Shown: positions 24,074 to 33,837, counted from the first letter of the stretch. The stretch is 64,000 bases of DNA from DASZBR01 sp033763845 (GCA_033763845.1 JANRJR010000070.1:32067-96066), one strand, 5' to 3'. Notes: generated from the letters alone by a model not told the origin. Numbers and translations are program-made.

Positions 24074-24697
24074 ATGAGAAAAATGAAAATGAAAATTTTT
24101 GAAATACGTAAAAAAAATCTCAGTCTACTCGTTGAAGAAACGGGTGGGATTACGGCATTGGCTAAACACCTAAAAAAATCACAGAGCCAAATTAGCCAAC
24201 TACTTATGAAGAAGTCTACTAGAAAAATCGGCGATAAATTAGCCATTAGCATTGAAAAGCACTTCAAAAAACCACGCGGCTGGCTAGATCTAGAAAATGT
24301 TCACATACAATATTCTGTTGTGCCCCTAATTAAATGGACAGAGATTACCAAAGATATCAAACATTCTTTAGCCAACAACCAGTTAATTGCTACACAACCG
24401 CGCGTAAGTTCTAAATCATTCGCATTACAAATCTTTAATGACACAATGGAATCAACTCATAGCATTTCATTTCCTAAGCATTCTATTGTTATTGTTGATC
24501 CCGAAAAACCTGCAGAACCAGACTCATTTGCTATTGTTCAAGATGGAAAAAGCAATTCAGCCATTTTGAGACAGTTGATTTTCGAGGGAAATCACATTTA
24601 TCTGAAACCCTTGAATCCCCTTTACCCTCTTACAAAACTAAACAAAAAACCTGTTGTTTATGGCGTAGTATGCGGAATACGTCTAGCGATTGAATAG
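24074..24697 (+). CDS. Second HTH/S24-type repressor lacking the catalytic dyad
   Basis: 207 residues. N-terminal helix-turn-helix (ITALAKHLKKSQSQISQLLM, about 26-45), then KPRGWLDLENV and an S24-like C-terminal domain: LQIFNDTMEST, PKHSIVIVDPEK, ILRQLIFEGNHIYLKPLNP. The catalytic Ser is Thr (T124) and the Lys is Arg (R166), the same Lys-to-Arg change as in the repressor at 22.6 kb. Probably a non-cleavable repressor of element genes. Several ATGs lie close together at the start (24074, 24083, 24089). A 66-residue gene follows after 8 nt. Confidence 0.8.
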   Translation: MRKMKMKIFEIRKKNLSLLVEETGGITALAKHLKKSQSQISQLLMKKSTRKIGDKLAISIEKHFKKPRGWLDLENVHIQYSVVPLIKWTEITKDIKHSLANNQLIATQPRVSSKSFALQIFNDTMESTHSISFPKHSIVIVDPEKPAEPDSFAIVQDGKSNSAILRQLIFEGNHIYLKPLNPLYPLTKLNKKPVVYGVVCGIRLAIE

Positions 24698-24705
24698 GAA
24701 TTAAA

Positions 24706-24906
24706 ATGATTATTATAAAGTTTTTTTGCACAGGTTTTCAGATTGGCATTTCACGAGTTAAAGCTGGAAACAAAAAATTCTGGTCTGCGAAAATATTCGA
24801 TAAAAATAAGAATTTTGTAAAACAATTTTATGACACAACCCAAGAACATACAAAAATAAAAGCTTTGGAATGGGTCGAAAGTAAAAAGCAATATCAGAAA
24901 ATTTAA
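24706..24906 (+). CDS. Small uncharacterised protein
   Basis: 66 residues, starting 8 nt after the stop of the S24-type repressor with AGGAATTAAA before the ATG. The pattern ISRVKAGNKKFWSAKIFDKN and TTQEHTKIKALEWVESKKQY looks like a small beta-strand/helix domain of the kind seen in AP2-like DNA-binding or phage accessory proteins, but no family can be named. Support is from spacing, ribosome binding site and plausible composition. Confidence 0.5.
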   Translation: MIIIKFFCTGFQIGISRVKAGNKKFWSAKIFDKNKNFVKQFYDTTQEHTKIKALEWVESKKQYQKI

Positions 24907-24949
24907 ATTAAAATATTTTTTTATACTAAAGAGAAGAGGTAATACGAGT

Positions 24950-25615
24950 ATGTTTATAATTATAGCAGGAGTTGTAGTTTTTTTTGCTGGTGTATTGGTA
25001 TTAACGTTGGGAATTTCTGCCATCGTTAAACTGATTCAAAAAGAATACAAGCTTAATAAAGCAATTAAAGAGATGAATGGCGAAGATCCTTATAATGCAT
25101 TGTATGAAAGTGACAATTTATATGCCTGTGTTGAACGTGATCATCTCAAAGATGTTATTGAGAGAGAAAATGTCGCGCGTCACGAACATGGATTTTTAGG
25201 AAGAGTTAAAGATTTCTTTTCCAATGAGAAAAAAGAATCTTCTAAATTACTAAAAGAAATTTATAGCGTTAAAACACAGGTGATTAAACAGGACGCTACT
25301 GATCCAGAAATAAATTCTTTAGAAAAAGACATTAATCAGCAATCCTTATCCAAGGCGAAATCGGCCTATCGGATTCTTAAATCGCAACGAGGTCGAGAAC
25401 TATTTCAAAAAAATTTATTGAATAAACCGCGGCGAGCAGCTCATACATCGGATCAAGAAGAACACGTTGGTGAAACGATGAACACGGCAAAACACCACAG
25501 AAAAAATGCGTATCAATTTCAAGTAAAAACGACACGCATACAACGACTGTTTGAATTCTTCAAAGATATTGGGCGTCCTAAACAATATCAACCCACGAAA
25601 AGATTTAAGGTTTAG
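24950..25615 (+). CDS. Uncharacterised single-pass membrane protein
   Basis: 221 residues. One strongly hydrophobic N-terminal helix (IIIAGVVVFFAGVLVLTLGI and on to about residue 28) is followed by a charged, mainly helical, cytoplasmic-looking body with a basic C-terminus (TRIQRLFEFFKDIGRPKQYQ). AAGAGAAGAGG lies upstream of the ATG. No family recognised. It is 21 nt upstream of the next unknown gene, so the two are likely an operon. Confidence 0.6.
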   Translation: MFIIIAGVVVFFAGVLVLTLGISAIVKLIQKEYKLNKAIKEMNGEDPYNALYESDNLYACVERDHLKDVIERENVARHEHGFLGRVKDFFSNEKKESSKLLKEIYSVKTQVIKQDATDPEINSLEKDINQQSLSKAKSAYRILKSQRGRELFQKNLLNKPRRAAHTSDQEEHVGETMNTAKHHRKNAYQFQVKTTRIQRLFEFFKDIGRPKQYQPTKRFKV

Positions 25616-25636
25616 GTAAAGATAACGGAGACTAAT

Positions 25637-26371
25637 ATGAATGAGCAAACAGCAGCACGGGATAAAAATGTAACGACTCAAAGCAATGAGCCACATTTTA
25701 AACGCCAACGCGGAACTTTTTTTGCTATAGATGTTCAAAAAGAAGTTTCTTCATTTAAAAACGAGTTATTTAATTTAACAAACAATGGCGTTGTTTTAGC
25801 TGATATTGAATTTTCTGAAATCAATCGATTGGTAGATGCTAAAACTGTTAATCAATCGGAAGAGCATTGTTTTAAGGCTAATTTATTAGATTATTTGCCC
25901 CAATTAAAGTTTCTGTTTGAACTAAGTTATATTCTTAAGCGCATTAAACCTTATTGTGAATTCGTGGATGACGCCATACTTCCACACATGAGAGCAACCC
26001 TGACAAAAATCCGATTAGTGTGTGGCTGTGATTTAGCCCATCCTCAAACATGGAGTAATGCTCAAACTCATACGAAAAAGATATGTGATGAAGTGACTCG
26101 CCTTGAACTTTCTAAGTTAAAACTTAATCGATTCTATGATCTTGTGCTCGATGATATGGAATGGTTTGTCATGAGCTTCAAATCAGCGGAATGGGAAAAT
26201 AAACGTAACTTTTTTGTTGAATTAAACAAAGACGAACCGTTGTTAGCGTGGATGCAACCTTGGGTTGAGGTTGCAGAAAACAAAGAAACGAATTGGCGAA
26301 AAGCTTTATTTAAGTCGTTAGATTTATTGTCTACAGAAGAACCTACAGTTGAAAAGAGAATTTACGAATAA
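25637..26371 (+). CDS. Uncharacterised soluble helical protein
   Basis: 244 residues, no family recognised. It is mostly helical with several Trp/Phe-rich stretches (VLDDMEWFVMSFKSAEWENK; PLLAWMQPWVEVAENKETNW) and a polar N-terminus. It has no signal peptide, membrane helix or nucleotide-binding motif. It follows the membrane protein gene by 21 nt, with CGGAGA upstream of the ATG. It may be a partner of that protein. The 227 nt after it, up to the convergent giant gene, contain no gene. Confidence 0.55.
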   Translation: MNEQTAARDKNVTTQSNEPHFKRQRGTFFAIDVQKEVSSFKNELFNLTNNGVVLADIEFSEINRLVDAKTVNQSEEHCFKANLLDYLPQLKFLFELSYILKRIKPYCEFVDDAILPHMRATLTKIRLVCGCDLAHPQTWSNAQTHTKKICDEVTRLELSKLKLNRFYDLVLDDMEWFVMSFKSAEWENKRNFFVELNKDEPLLAWMQPWVEVAENKETNWRKALFKSLDLLSTEEPTVEKRIYE

Positions 26372-26598
26372 TCTAAGGGAATAAATTAAAGCAATTATTG
26401 AATTCTGAATTTTCTCATCTAGTAAAAAATACGTGAGATTCTCATATCGGCGATTGATCACGCCTGAAAAGGAAAAGATTATACCCTCGCGCCATGCTCA
26501 ATTTTATAAATACATCTCATCTACACCTCTAAAATCTCTCTATATTTCCTTATATCCATGATACCGCTTATTTTTACACTAGCTAATAAGACAGTTTA

Positions 26599-29500
26599 TC
26601 ATTTTGAGCGTAGTTGCGATTCACTCGGTTGATGTTTTTGAAAAATTTCTGCTTCTTTTTTCTTAGCAAACTGTAGCAACGGTATCACATTGGTAGGACT
26701 CATTACACGTAACTTACCTGCTGCAGGATCCAAATGCGTCCCAACTTTTTTACCGATTGCACCTCCAATTACTTCTCCCGTATCATAAGATGGGCTAAGT
26801 AAAGCCATTGTTAGAGGAGTCGTCACAGTTGAAGCCCCTGGCACAGCCAAACCTACAACCATTAATGCAACCAGCCCCGCAATTCTAACGCTTTCAAATG
26901 CAATTTCCCCTGAGATTTTACCCGTACTCTCGTACCTTTCTATTAGTCGTGATGTAAGATCTGCAATTAATTCATTAAAGCCTCCCTCATACAACAACCA
27001 CAGCACGAAACTAGTACAGTTTAAGGTACTACCTCTAAATAAACTACTCCCTACAAGGCTCCAGTTAACCTTTCCTTTTGAAACATGCAAAAATGAATCA
27101 TTAATTTTTTGAAAATTTAAATTATGAAAAATAAAAATTTCTGGACACCCTAAACGTCTATGATCACTATCAAAGTCTTTAAATTTTGCAGGAAATGATT
27201 TAAAAAAGCGTTGCATAGGCTTAGATTTTCGATTTTGCTCTGAACTCATATCAGGATAAAAACTTGCATAGACCCCTTGAGAACCATAAGTTCTAAGCGA
27301 AATGTGTCCATCTCCTCTATTACCTTGATCATTAGGCGCCCATACATATACATACACTTTACTAGGATCGCTACATTTCGCAAAACATTCGCATTTTTTA
27401 TCATTATCATCTTTTTTTCTGCCTTCAGACTTACCTTTTTTAATTCTGTGGTATCTGGTTATATAAGCTGGAGCCAAAGTAGGATTCTCTGCCAAATTCA
27501 ATTCTACTTCAGGATTACTTTCTAGAGCTTTTAAAATAGGGGATATAAGATTGGTATTCAGCCCCGTATTTCGCAAAGAAATTCTCCTCAGAGTAGGATG
27601 TGTTCTAACGAGATGTGCTATTTCCTCTGCAATAATGCTGCTATTCTTGAAATCATAGTGATCGAGTGATAATGAAGTTAAGGAGACGTTTAATTTTACT
27701 TCTCTTAGCATTGCTAAAAATTCGTCGGGGGTTAGTAATCGTGGAGAGTATTTCCATTGACGAATTGCTCTATCCTCCGACCAATGAAGACAACTACCCG
27801 CAACATAAACATCCCCTTGAGGACTGGTAACAACGTGCTTAACATAGTCGCCATGTCGTAAAATCTTGCTTTCTTTCCAATTATCTCCATCCCAGGACCA
27901 AATTATTGCGGTTCTATCATAACTTCCACTAATAAAATCACCATTAGGTAAAAATGAAAATCCTGATATAATTTTTTGATGAGCGGAAAATTCTCTCAAA
28001 CAAGAAATATCTTTTTCCTCTGTAACTCGCCATATTTTTACAACACCCTCATAGTCGCCCGTGAAAATATTTTTTTCAGAATTCACGCAAATAGTTGTAA
28101 TAACAGATTGATGGGCATCCACGACTCTAATATGTTGCTTGAAATCTCGCAAATTAAAAACCACAAGATCTTTGGTTAAGCTTAGGATAATAAAATTATC
28201 CCAAAGGTACGCCATGGTTGTTAATCCAGGCCTGTTGTCTACAGGTAAATGAATCTGTCTGAAACGACTCATTTGTTCAGTGGTAGCTGTAAATAAAATA
28301 CTTCTTTTAATCTCGCAAAAAGTCTTCAAATCTTGAGGTTCTACAAAAGTTAAGGTACCACTTCTATGGCCAAAAACATAAACATTATTAAATACTAGAT
28401 TACACGTTATTTCTCCTCCCATTCGTATCTGTTTTAGATAGAGATCTGTTTCTTCTTCTGTTTGTTGAGGAAGCAAAACTGAAGTCAGAGGTATTTCTAA
28501 CGTATACTTCCTTTGTTTTTCAGCTAGACGAGCCTGCCCAGTTAATGGATCATTACTCCATATTGTTGTAGTACCATTCGAGTTACTACTAATAAAATCA
28601 CCATTAAGCAAAAATGAAAGTCCCACAACAGGTAGTGGTTGTGCACACACGCCACGCTCGTAAAATATATTAAACTCAACGTCAATACCCCAAATCTTTA
28701 TCGCACCGTCTAAATGCCCTGTAAAAACTCTTCCTGTAGAATTCATTGCGAACGCTGAAACTGGAGACTCATGGATATGGCGTAACATACTTACGTTTTT
28801 TAATGACCCAAAATCAAAAACCATTAAATTATTATTTACACATACAACAACTAAATTTCCTTTTAAATAGGCCATATGAGTGAATCCTGGACCTCCGGCT
28901 TCCTGAAATTCGTGCTGTATAAAACCTACAGTATTTTGGTAACCCTCACTAAGCATAGCTTGATAAGTCGAAAAAAACGATTGTAAATGGCGAGTTCGTA
29001 TAAATGTTAAAAGGTTACCATCACTCCCAATAATCGAAATATTTCCAAAAACTAAAGCAAATTTTAGATCTTTGACAGCCCTATTTTCTTGAATGTAACA
29101 ATCATCTTCAGCAGGAATTTTAATAACAGTAGTGATCAGCACAGTAACAGCTGACTCAGGAAGAGGAATACTCTTGGCGAGTATAGTATTCAAATCGAAA
29201 GGGCTTGTTTTTTTCTTGCTCCGAACATATGCCACTTCTGGCGATCTAAAGTTACAAAGAAAAAATGCACTGCCATTGCTAGTGTCGGATACAACTGTAA
29301 AAGAAGATCGCCTTAAATAATCCGTCAATTCCGAGTTTAATAATCCGCCTAACCCCATAAGCATTTTTGCCCATGCTGTATTCATATATTTTTGTTCTTC
29401 GAACCAAGCAAATGAGTCTCTTTGTTGCGTGCTGCTATTAAAAAAATAGGCATCACTATTTTCACGAACAACAACTAAACCTTCTCCATATAATCTCATC

Positions 29501-31647
29501 GCTAAAATATTAGCCTTATCATTATCAATTATTCCTCTTTCACTATAGTTTCCAACTAGAACTATACTTAAGTTTAACTGAGGCAAATCATTATTTCTCA
29601 ATTTCCAACGTAATAATTCTATATTCCCAACTTTCATCTCATCAGAAAACAATAGTTTAACTTTCCTTTGACGCCTCTCAACAAAACCACGCAAAGCAGG
29701 ATCATTCGGCCGCAAAAAATCTTGCATTTTTCGAACTTGTTCCTTCACTAGTTCAGATGAGCCAACAGTGTAAAGTGATGACTTTAATGCGATCCCTTGA
29801 ATGCGGTCTAATATATCTTCAGCAACAATTCTCCCACATGATTCAGAATCTTCGCTATCTTGTCTTGCTAAATAAGGGCTTCTTGCAGGTGCTATGACCA
29901 CCATCGATGTTGGTAAAATATCTAAAACTCTATTTCTTATTGTCTCTTGGAGCACCATAACTTTTGCAAAATCCATATCTCTGTTTCCATAGGGATCATG
30001 AAAAAAGATGTTAACCTTAATTTCTCCTTTAAACTTGTGTAGCTGGATTTCTCCAACTACCCAGTGAAATAGAGATAAATTAAATGGAAACAAAATTTTA
30101 ATATGCGTTTCATCCCTTAATAGAAACTCTGCTATTTCATCAAACAAGTCATGACCTGTATTTTTAGCATTTAAATCATCAATATATTTTTCGACATATT
30201 CTTTAGAAAACTCTGCTTCTTCTAGAACCCTTAATACAGCTAATACTAATTCGAACGAGGAATGCTTAAGTCGATTATTTTCTAGATAGCCTATTATTGC
30301 ATCAATAGATATAGTTTTAAGAATATCAAGGTGGGGAACAAGTCTTTGTAAATATATCGCCAATTCATTCTGGCCGAATTTGGTTTTGTCTAAAAAATAA
30401 TCTACGGGAAGTGCCTTGCCAAAAGAATCAATTGCTGGCATAAAACAAACAATATATTCAACTCCAGTATCGGCAAATATACCCTTTAATCGATATTCAC
30501 ATTCGTCAGCAAATCCCTTAAACTGTGGATTAAACCTAATATTCATTCTAACGTAAGTAGTTATATCGTCGTCACTATAAATATCTGGAACACGTTCTTC
30601 TTTATCTTGGCGTGATTGCTTTAATATTTTACGACGTTCCATCAGGTTAGCAGCAGAATGCTCTATATCAGACTTTAAACAAGAGCTAATGGGATTACCC
30701 TCAATTGCAATTCGAATAATATAAGAATTATATTGAATGGCCCCTAAAAGCATGCGAGCGCTTTCATTATTGAGTTTACATCTATTTAAGGAAATTGAAC
30801 GAATAGGTGCATTGTTAGCAACTGAACGAATAAGATTTTCAAATTCTTCTATAGCAAGCTCTTTATCATCATAAACAATCTCATCACCAAAAGCACAATC
30901 TGGGCTCTCTTTATCAGGTTGGCTTTTCTGTAATGTTGTTCTCTTTAAAATAGGCACAAAGTGAAGATTACACACTGCTATATGAATTGTCTTTTTATCT
31001 TCCCAATCAACGTCTTTTTCATCTACATTTTTGAGTCTGCTTTCATCAACTACGTTATGACTTACAATAAATTTTTGCTTTTCTTTTGTCACATCATCCG
31101 GATTTTCACGCACCTCAATCACATGAAGTTTAATTTTCAATACTTTACAAATAATTTTTCCATCTAGGTAAGGCTCCCCCCAAGTAGCCAACCGATCGTC
31201 ACCTAATCCATGTCCCGCCTCACGCTCTTGTACTGTATATTGAACATTCGCAAGATATTGTTGGTACCTGGCACTATCATTGAAAGCTTGGGCTATCCAA
31301 TTGTCTGCATGATTTGGATTTCCACCACATCGTCGGTCTAATTCTACTGCATATGTATGACACAAAAGCCTCAAGCCTTTCAGCGAATATTCTTCAGTTT
31401 CAAATATCTCGTTTAACTCTTGCGCACAGGCATCATAGAAACAATCTCCTTCACCTTTAGCATCCCCTAAATCGAATGTCTTGGGAATTACTTGAGTGAA
31501 TAGGTTCTGTTTTTCAGCGGAATCTTCTTTTATATGTAAAAAAAGTCCATGCCTTCTAGTTTTTTCAATCCACCAACTATCTTGTTTTTCGAAAAGTCTA
31601 TTATCTTCAGTTATTTCTCTTACATTTTCTACTTCTTCCATTTCCAT
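26599..31647 (-). CDS. Giant multidomain putative effector: OTU, LRR, CE-clan protease, WD40, LRR, papain-like
   Basis: 1682 residues. In order: OTU-type deubiquitinase motifs, AKGEGDCFYDACAQEL (C69), WGEPYLDGKIICKVL and NLHFVPIL (H229); an LRR pair (about 265-320); CE-clan/Ulp1-like motifs, SLFHWVVGEI (H528), VNIFFHDPYG (D551), ARQDSEDSESCGRI (Q596, C604); WD40 repeats (about 940-1300, for example GHLDGAIKIWGID and GSYDRTAIIWSWDG); LRRs (about 1315-1395, ISLRNTGLN); then DGHISL (H1448), YASFYPD, NWSLVGSS and LNCTSFVLWLLYEGG (C1544); and one hydrophobic helix near 1587-1606. The OTU and CE folds are known ubiquitin/SUMO proteases, and WD40/LRR bind proteins, so this is probably a host-targeted effector. 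It lies 16 nt downstream of the 219-residue gene. Start ATG 31647 or 31641. Confidence 0.75.
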   Translation of the reverse strand: MEMEEVENVREITEDNRLFEKQDSWWIEKTRRHGLFLHIKEDSAEKQNLFTQVIPKTFDLGDAKGEGDCFYDACAQELNEIFETEEYSLKGLRLLCHTYAVELDRRCGGNPNHADNWIAQAFNDSARYQQYLANVQYTVQEREAGHGLGDDRLATWGEPYLDGKIICKVLKIKLHVIEVRENPDDVTKEKQKFIVSHNVVDESRLKNVDEKDVDWEDKKTIHIAVCNLHFVPILKRTTLQKSQPDKESPDCAFGDEIVYDDKELAIEEFENLIRSVANNAPIRSISLNRCKLNNESARMLLGAIQYNSYIIRIAIEGNPISSCLKSDIEHSAANLMERRKILKQSRQDKEERVPDIYSDDDITTYVRMNIRFNPQFKGFADECEYRLKGIFADTGVEYIVCFMPAIDSFGKALPVDYFLDKTKFGQNELAIYLQRLVPHLDILKTISIDAIIGYLENNRLKHSSFELVLAVLRVLEEAEFSKEYVEKYIDDLNAKNTGHDLFDEIAEFLLRDETHIKILFPFNLSLFHWVVGEIQLHKFKGEIKVNIFFHDPYGNRDMDFAKVMVLQETIRNRVLDILPTSMVVIAPARSPYLARQDSEDSESCGRIVAEDILDRIQGIALKSSLYTVGSSELVKEQVRKMQDFLRPNDPALRGFVERRQRKVKLLFSDEMKVGNIELLRWKLRNNDLPQLNLSIVLVGNYSERGIIDNDKANILAMRLYGEGLVVVRENSDAYFFNSSTQQRDSFAWFEEQKYMNTAWAKMLMGLGGLLNSELTDYLRRSSFTVVSDTSNGSAFFLCNFRSPEVAYVRSKKKTSPFDLNTILAKSIPLPESAVTVLITTVIKIPAEDDCYIQENRAVKDLKFALVFGNISIIGSDGNLLTFIRTRHLQSFFSTYQAMLSEGYQNTVGFIQHEFQEAGGPGFTHMAYLKGNLVVVCVNNNLMVFDFGSLKNVSMLRHIHESPVSAFAMNSTGRVFTGHLDGAIKIWGIDVEFNIFYERGVCAQPLPVVGLSFLLNGDFISSNSNGTTTIWSNDPLTGQARLAEKQRKYTLEIPLTSVLLPQQTEEETDLYLKQIRMGGEITCNLVFNNVYVFGHRSGTLTFVEPQDLKTFCEIKRSILFTATTEQMSRFRQIHLPVDNRPGLTTMAYLWDNFIILSLTKDLVVFNLRDFKQHIRVVDAHQSVITTICVNSEKNIFTGDYEGVVKIWRVTEEKDISCLREFSAHQKIISGFSFLPNGDFISGSYDRTAIIWSWDGDNWKESKILRHGDYVKHVVTSPQGDVYVAGSCLHWSEDRAIRQWKYSPRLLTPDEFLAMLREVKLNVSLTSLSLDHYDFKNSSIIAEEIAHLVRTHPTLRRISLRNTGLNTNLISPILKALESNPEVELNLAENPTLAPAYITRYHRIKKGKSEGRKKDDNDKKCECFAKCSDPSKVYVYVWAPNDQGNRGDGHISLRTYGSQGVYASFYPDMSSEQNRKSKPMQRFFKSFPAKFKDFDSDHRRLGCPEIFIFHNLNFQKINDSFLHVSKGKVNWSLVGSSLFRGSTLNCTSFVLWLLYEGGFNELIADLTSRLIERYESTGKISGEIAFESVRIAGLVALMVVGLAVPGASTVTTPLTMALLSPSYDTGEVIGGAIGKKVGTHLDPAAGKLRVMSPTNVIPLLQFAKKKEAEIFQKHQPSESQLRSK

Positions 31648-31663
31648 AGTTGGATTTTCCTTG

Positions 31664-32323
31664 TTATTTTTTCAAGACCCCGCTCAAAGAGCCTCCAGCC
31701 GCAACCTTGGCATTCTTTTCCGGCTTTGCAAATAATTTATTTAAAAGTGGCTCATCAATCTCTACTCCAGCAATTTTTAGTTCATTTATACACCATGTTG
31801 TACAATTTTCAGCAGGTGTTGCAGCAGAATTGTGATCATTTTTTGCGGCACGAGAGCCAAATTTTTGGTAATGTGGAAGCTCATCATATCTTCCTGCACC
31901 ATTTAGCGCTGCATCATATAGCGCTTTGATTTCAAGGCTCCGCGTCTTAATATCCGCTATCATCTTTAACACTTCTAAGCGTGGCACTAACCAAGTGCTC
32001 GAAGTGGCATTTCGATAACGTTCTTCAATATCATATCTATCCGTCTTTGCATATTCATTCGTTTCTCTCACAATAACAGCAGTAATATACCCTTTCACAT
32101 TTGCTAATGATCCATCTTGCTGACCTGGGAGCGCTTCAGCTCGAATATCATATTGTCCAACAAAAAGCTCTGGAAACATTGCTTCAGTCCTTCTCAATCC
32201 TTCTACAACAATTACACTATGACCTCCGAGCTTAGCTCCCATATTAAGCAGTGATACAGCATATAAATCCTCATCAAAAACCGATGTTCCATCTACTTTA
32301 CTGCGATGATCTTGGTCTTCCAT
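31664..32323 (-). CDS. Small protein made of the GGH...ENC domain
   Basis: 219 residues. LGGHSVIVVEGL (H35), LFVGQYDIR, NEYAK, VLKMIADIKTRS and AENCTTW (C174) match, in order and spacing, the C-terminal half of the 516-residue protein at 8.6 kb. The His-before-Cys order with an NC(x)TW motif recalls circularly permuted papain-like folds (LRAT, PPPDE, NlpC/P60-permuted), though no family is confirmed. GAGGAGAG precedes the ATG. First gene of a two-gene unit with the giant effector-like protein. It could be an enzyme, or an inhibitor or chaperone of its neighbour. Confidence 0.6.
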   Translation of the reverse strand: MEDQDHRSKVDGTSVFDEDLYAVSLLNMGAKLGGHSVIVVEGLRRTEAMFPELFVGQYDIRAEALPGQQDGSLANVKGYITAVIVRETNEYAKTDRYDIEERYRNATSSTWLVPRLEVLKMIADIKTRSLEIKALYDAALNGAGRYDELPHYQKFGSRAAKNDHNSAATPAENCTTWCINELKIAGVEIDEPLLNKLFAKPEKNAKVAAGGSLSGVLKK

Positions 32324-32733
32324 AAAACTCTCCTCGTAAAATAAAAATCGATAATAAAATTAAATCATACTTAAATAAATTTTATTTTTTTAAAGCTTTA
32401 TACTCGCAATTCATGCATCCTTCTTGTTAATGGCTGTTTTTAATATAAAATATCCTTCAACCAGTTTTCTTTATTTGCGGTTACAATTTTAAATTTGCAG
32501 ATAGATTAAATTTGTTTGTATATTTTTTGATAACTTCATGGGGGATTTTGACATAGCGTAAATTTAATCGTCGTAAATCTCCCTATAAACAACTTAAAAA
32601 TTCAACAGCTTAAATACTACACTAAAAATAAAAATTTTTCCAGTGAAAGTAAGGGATACTCTCTGATCTACCATGGAATAATATTAATTAATCTAATATT
32701 TAGATCTGAAGTGGCCAGTTATTTTAGCTTTGA
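32324..32733. other. AT-rich intergenic region between the effector pair and the end of the trb operon
   Basis: 410 nt with no gene. Both flanking units read leftwards, so it should hold the end of the trb transcript and the promoter of the effector pair. AATATTA...TAATATT arms occur near 32680-32700, but there is no clear GC-rich terminator. Confidence 0.4.
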
Positions 32734-33837
32734 CTAAATCAATTCTCTGTCTCGGCACACTGAATCAAATACAATGTCTTTTGTCACACTGATATTAAAT
32801 TGATAGCCTGGCCTTATTTCTAGCGTGGGCTGAATATTAACGTTTTTCTGAGTAATAGAATTTGCCGTATTTGCAATATTAGTCCCCAAACTTTGAGCCA
32901 GTATTTGATTCACACTGGGAGAACTATTGAAATCATTACTTTGATTTTGCGGCTGGCTCAATTGAGCACCCGAGCTTAGCAAACTCATTAAAATTACAGA
33001 ACCAAATATTTTACCGTAATGATTATTCACCTCATCGCTAAATCCAGCGTATCCACTGATATCAACACCAGGCATACCATTAAGATCGACACTTTGACCA
33101 TTTGGAAAAATTAATCTTTTCCATGCAATCAATACTCGTTCTTGGCCGTACGCAACTTTTGAATCATAAGATCCAATAACTTTTGTACCTTGTGGAATTA
33201 ATAAATTATTTCCAGAAACACTATCATAAATATTTTCTGTAACCTCCGCGATTATTTGCCCAGGCAAATCCGAATTAATTCCTGTGATAAGTACCGCCGG
33301 AATAATACTGCCCGCCTGTAACTCATAAGGACTAACAGGATTCTGAACTGCTGAACCTAAATAATCAGGATTAATGGAATTATTTTGATTGGTTTGTTGT
33401 TTGGTTGGTTCAGAAGAATTCAATTGCGAACTATTGGTAATTTGATTACTCGTAATTGCTGCCTTCATCGCTTTTTCAGTTTCGTCATCACCATTACCAT
33501 TCGTATCACTTTCGTTAAAACCAGCCCCTTTTCCTAATATTAGATTTTTTAACTGTGCTTGCTGTTTTGCTGTCAGCGGTTTGTTTGGTAAATCAGGTAA
33601 TGGTGGCGGCGTCTCATTTTTATACCAATTGGTATCTTCCGATGTAGCAAGCTGCTGAACTTTTGGATGATTTTGATTTTCCTGCTGTTGTGTATTTTTC
33701 GAATGTGCAAGATTCGCAATAATCGTTAAAACAATTATAGGGATTGCGATACCCACAACTACTACCCAAAACTTACGTGCCTTTGTTGTCATAGGGTATT
33801 TTTTCTTAAAAAGTGATTTGAAATTATTCATGTCCAT
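32734..33837 (-). CDS. trbI: TrbI/VirB10 mating-channel protein
   Basis: About 367 residues from ATG 33837 (MDMNNF, with GAGGAG 8 nt upstream); the longer TTG reading would consume the ribosome binding site. One N-terminal transmembrane helix (FWVVVVGIAIPIIVLTIIAN), a Pro/Gln/Asn-rich periplasmic linker, then the conserved beta-barrel-forming C-terminal domain: LQAGSIIPAVLITGINSDLP, LIPQGTKVIGSYDSKVAYGQ and a terminal YQFNISVTKDIVF strand. It spans inner to outer membrane in the core complex. Last gene of the trb operon. Confidence 0.95.
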   Translation of the reverse strand: MDMNNFKSLFKKKYPMTTKARKFWVVVVGIAIPIIVLTIIANLAHSKNTQQQENQNHPKVQQLATSEDTNWYKNETPPPLPDLPNKPLTAKQQAQLKNLILGKGAGFNESDTNGNGDDETEKAMKAAITSNQITNSSQLNSSEPTKQQTNQNNSINPDYLGSAVQNPVSPYELQAGSIIPAVLITGINSDLPGQIIAEVTENIYDSVSGNNLLIPQGTKVIGSYDSKVAYGQERVLIAWKRLIFPNGQSVDLNGMPGVDISGYAGFSDEVNNHYGKIFGSVILMSLLSSGAQLSQPQNQSNDFNSSPSVNQILAQSLGTNIANTANSITQKNVNIQPTLEIRPGYQFNISVTKDIVFDSVCRDRELI

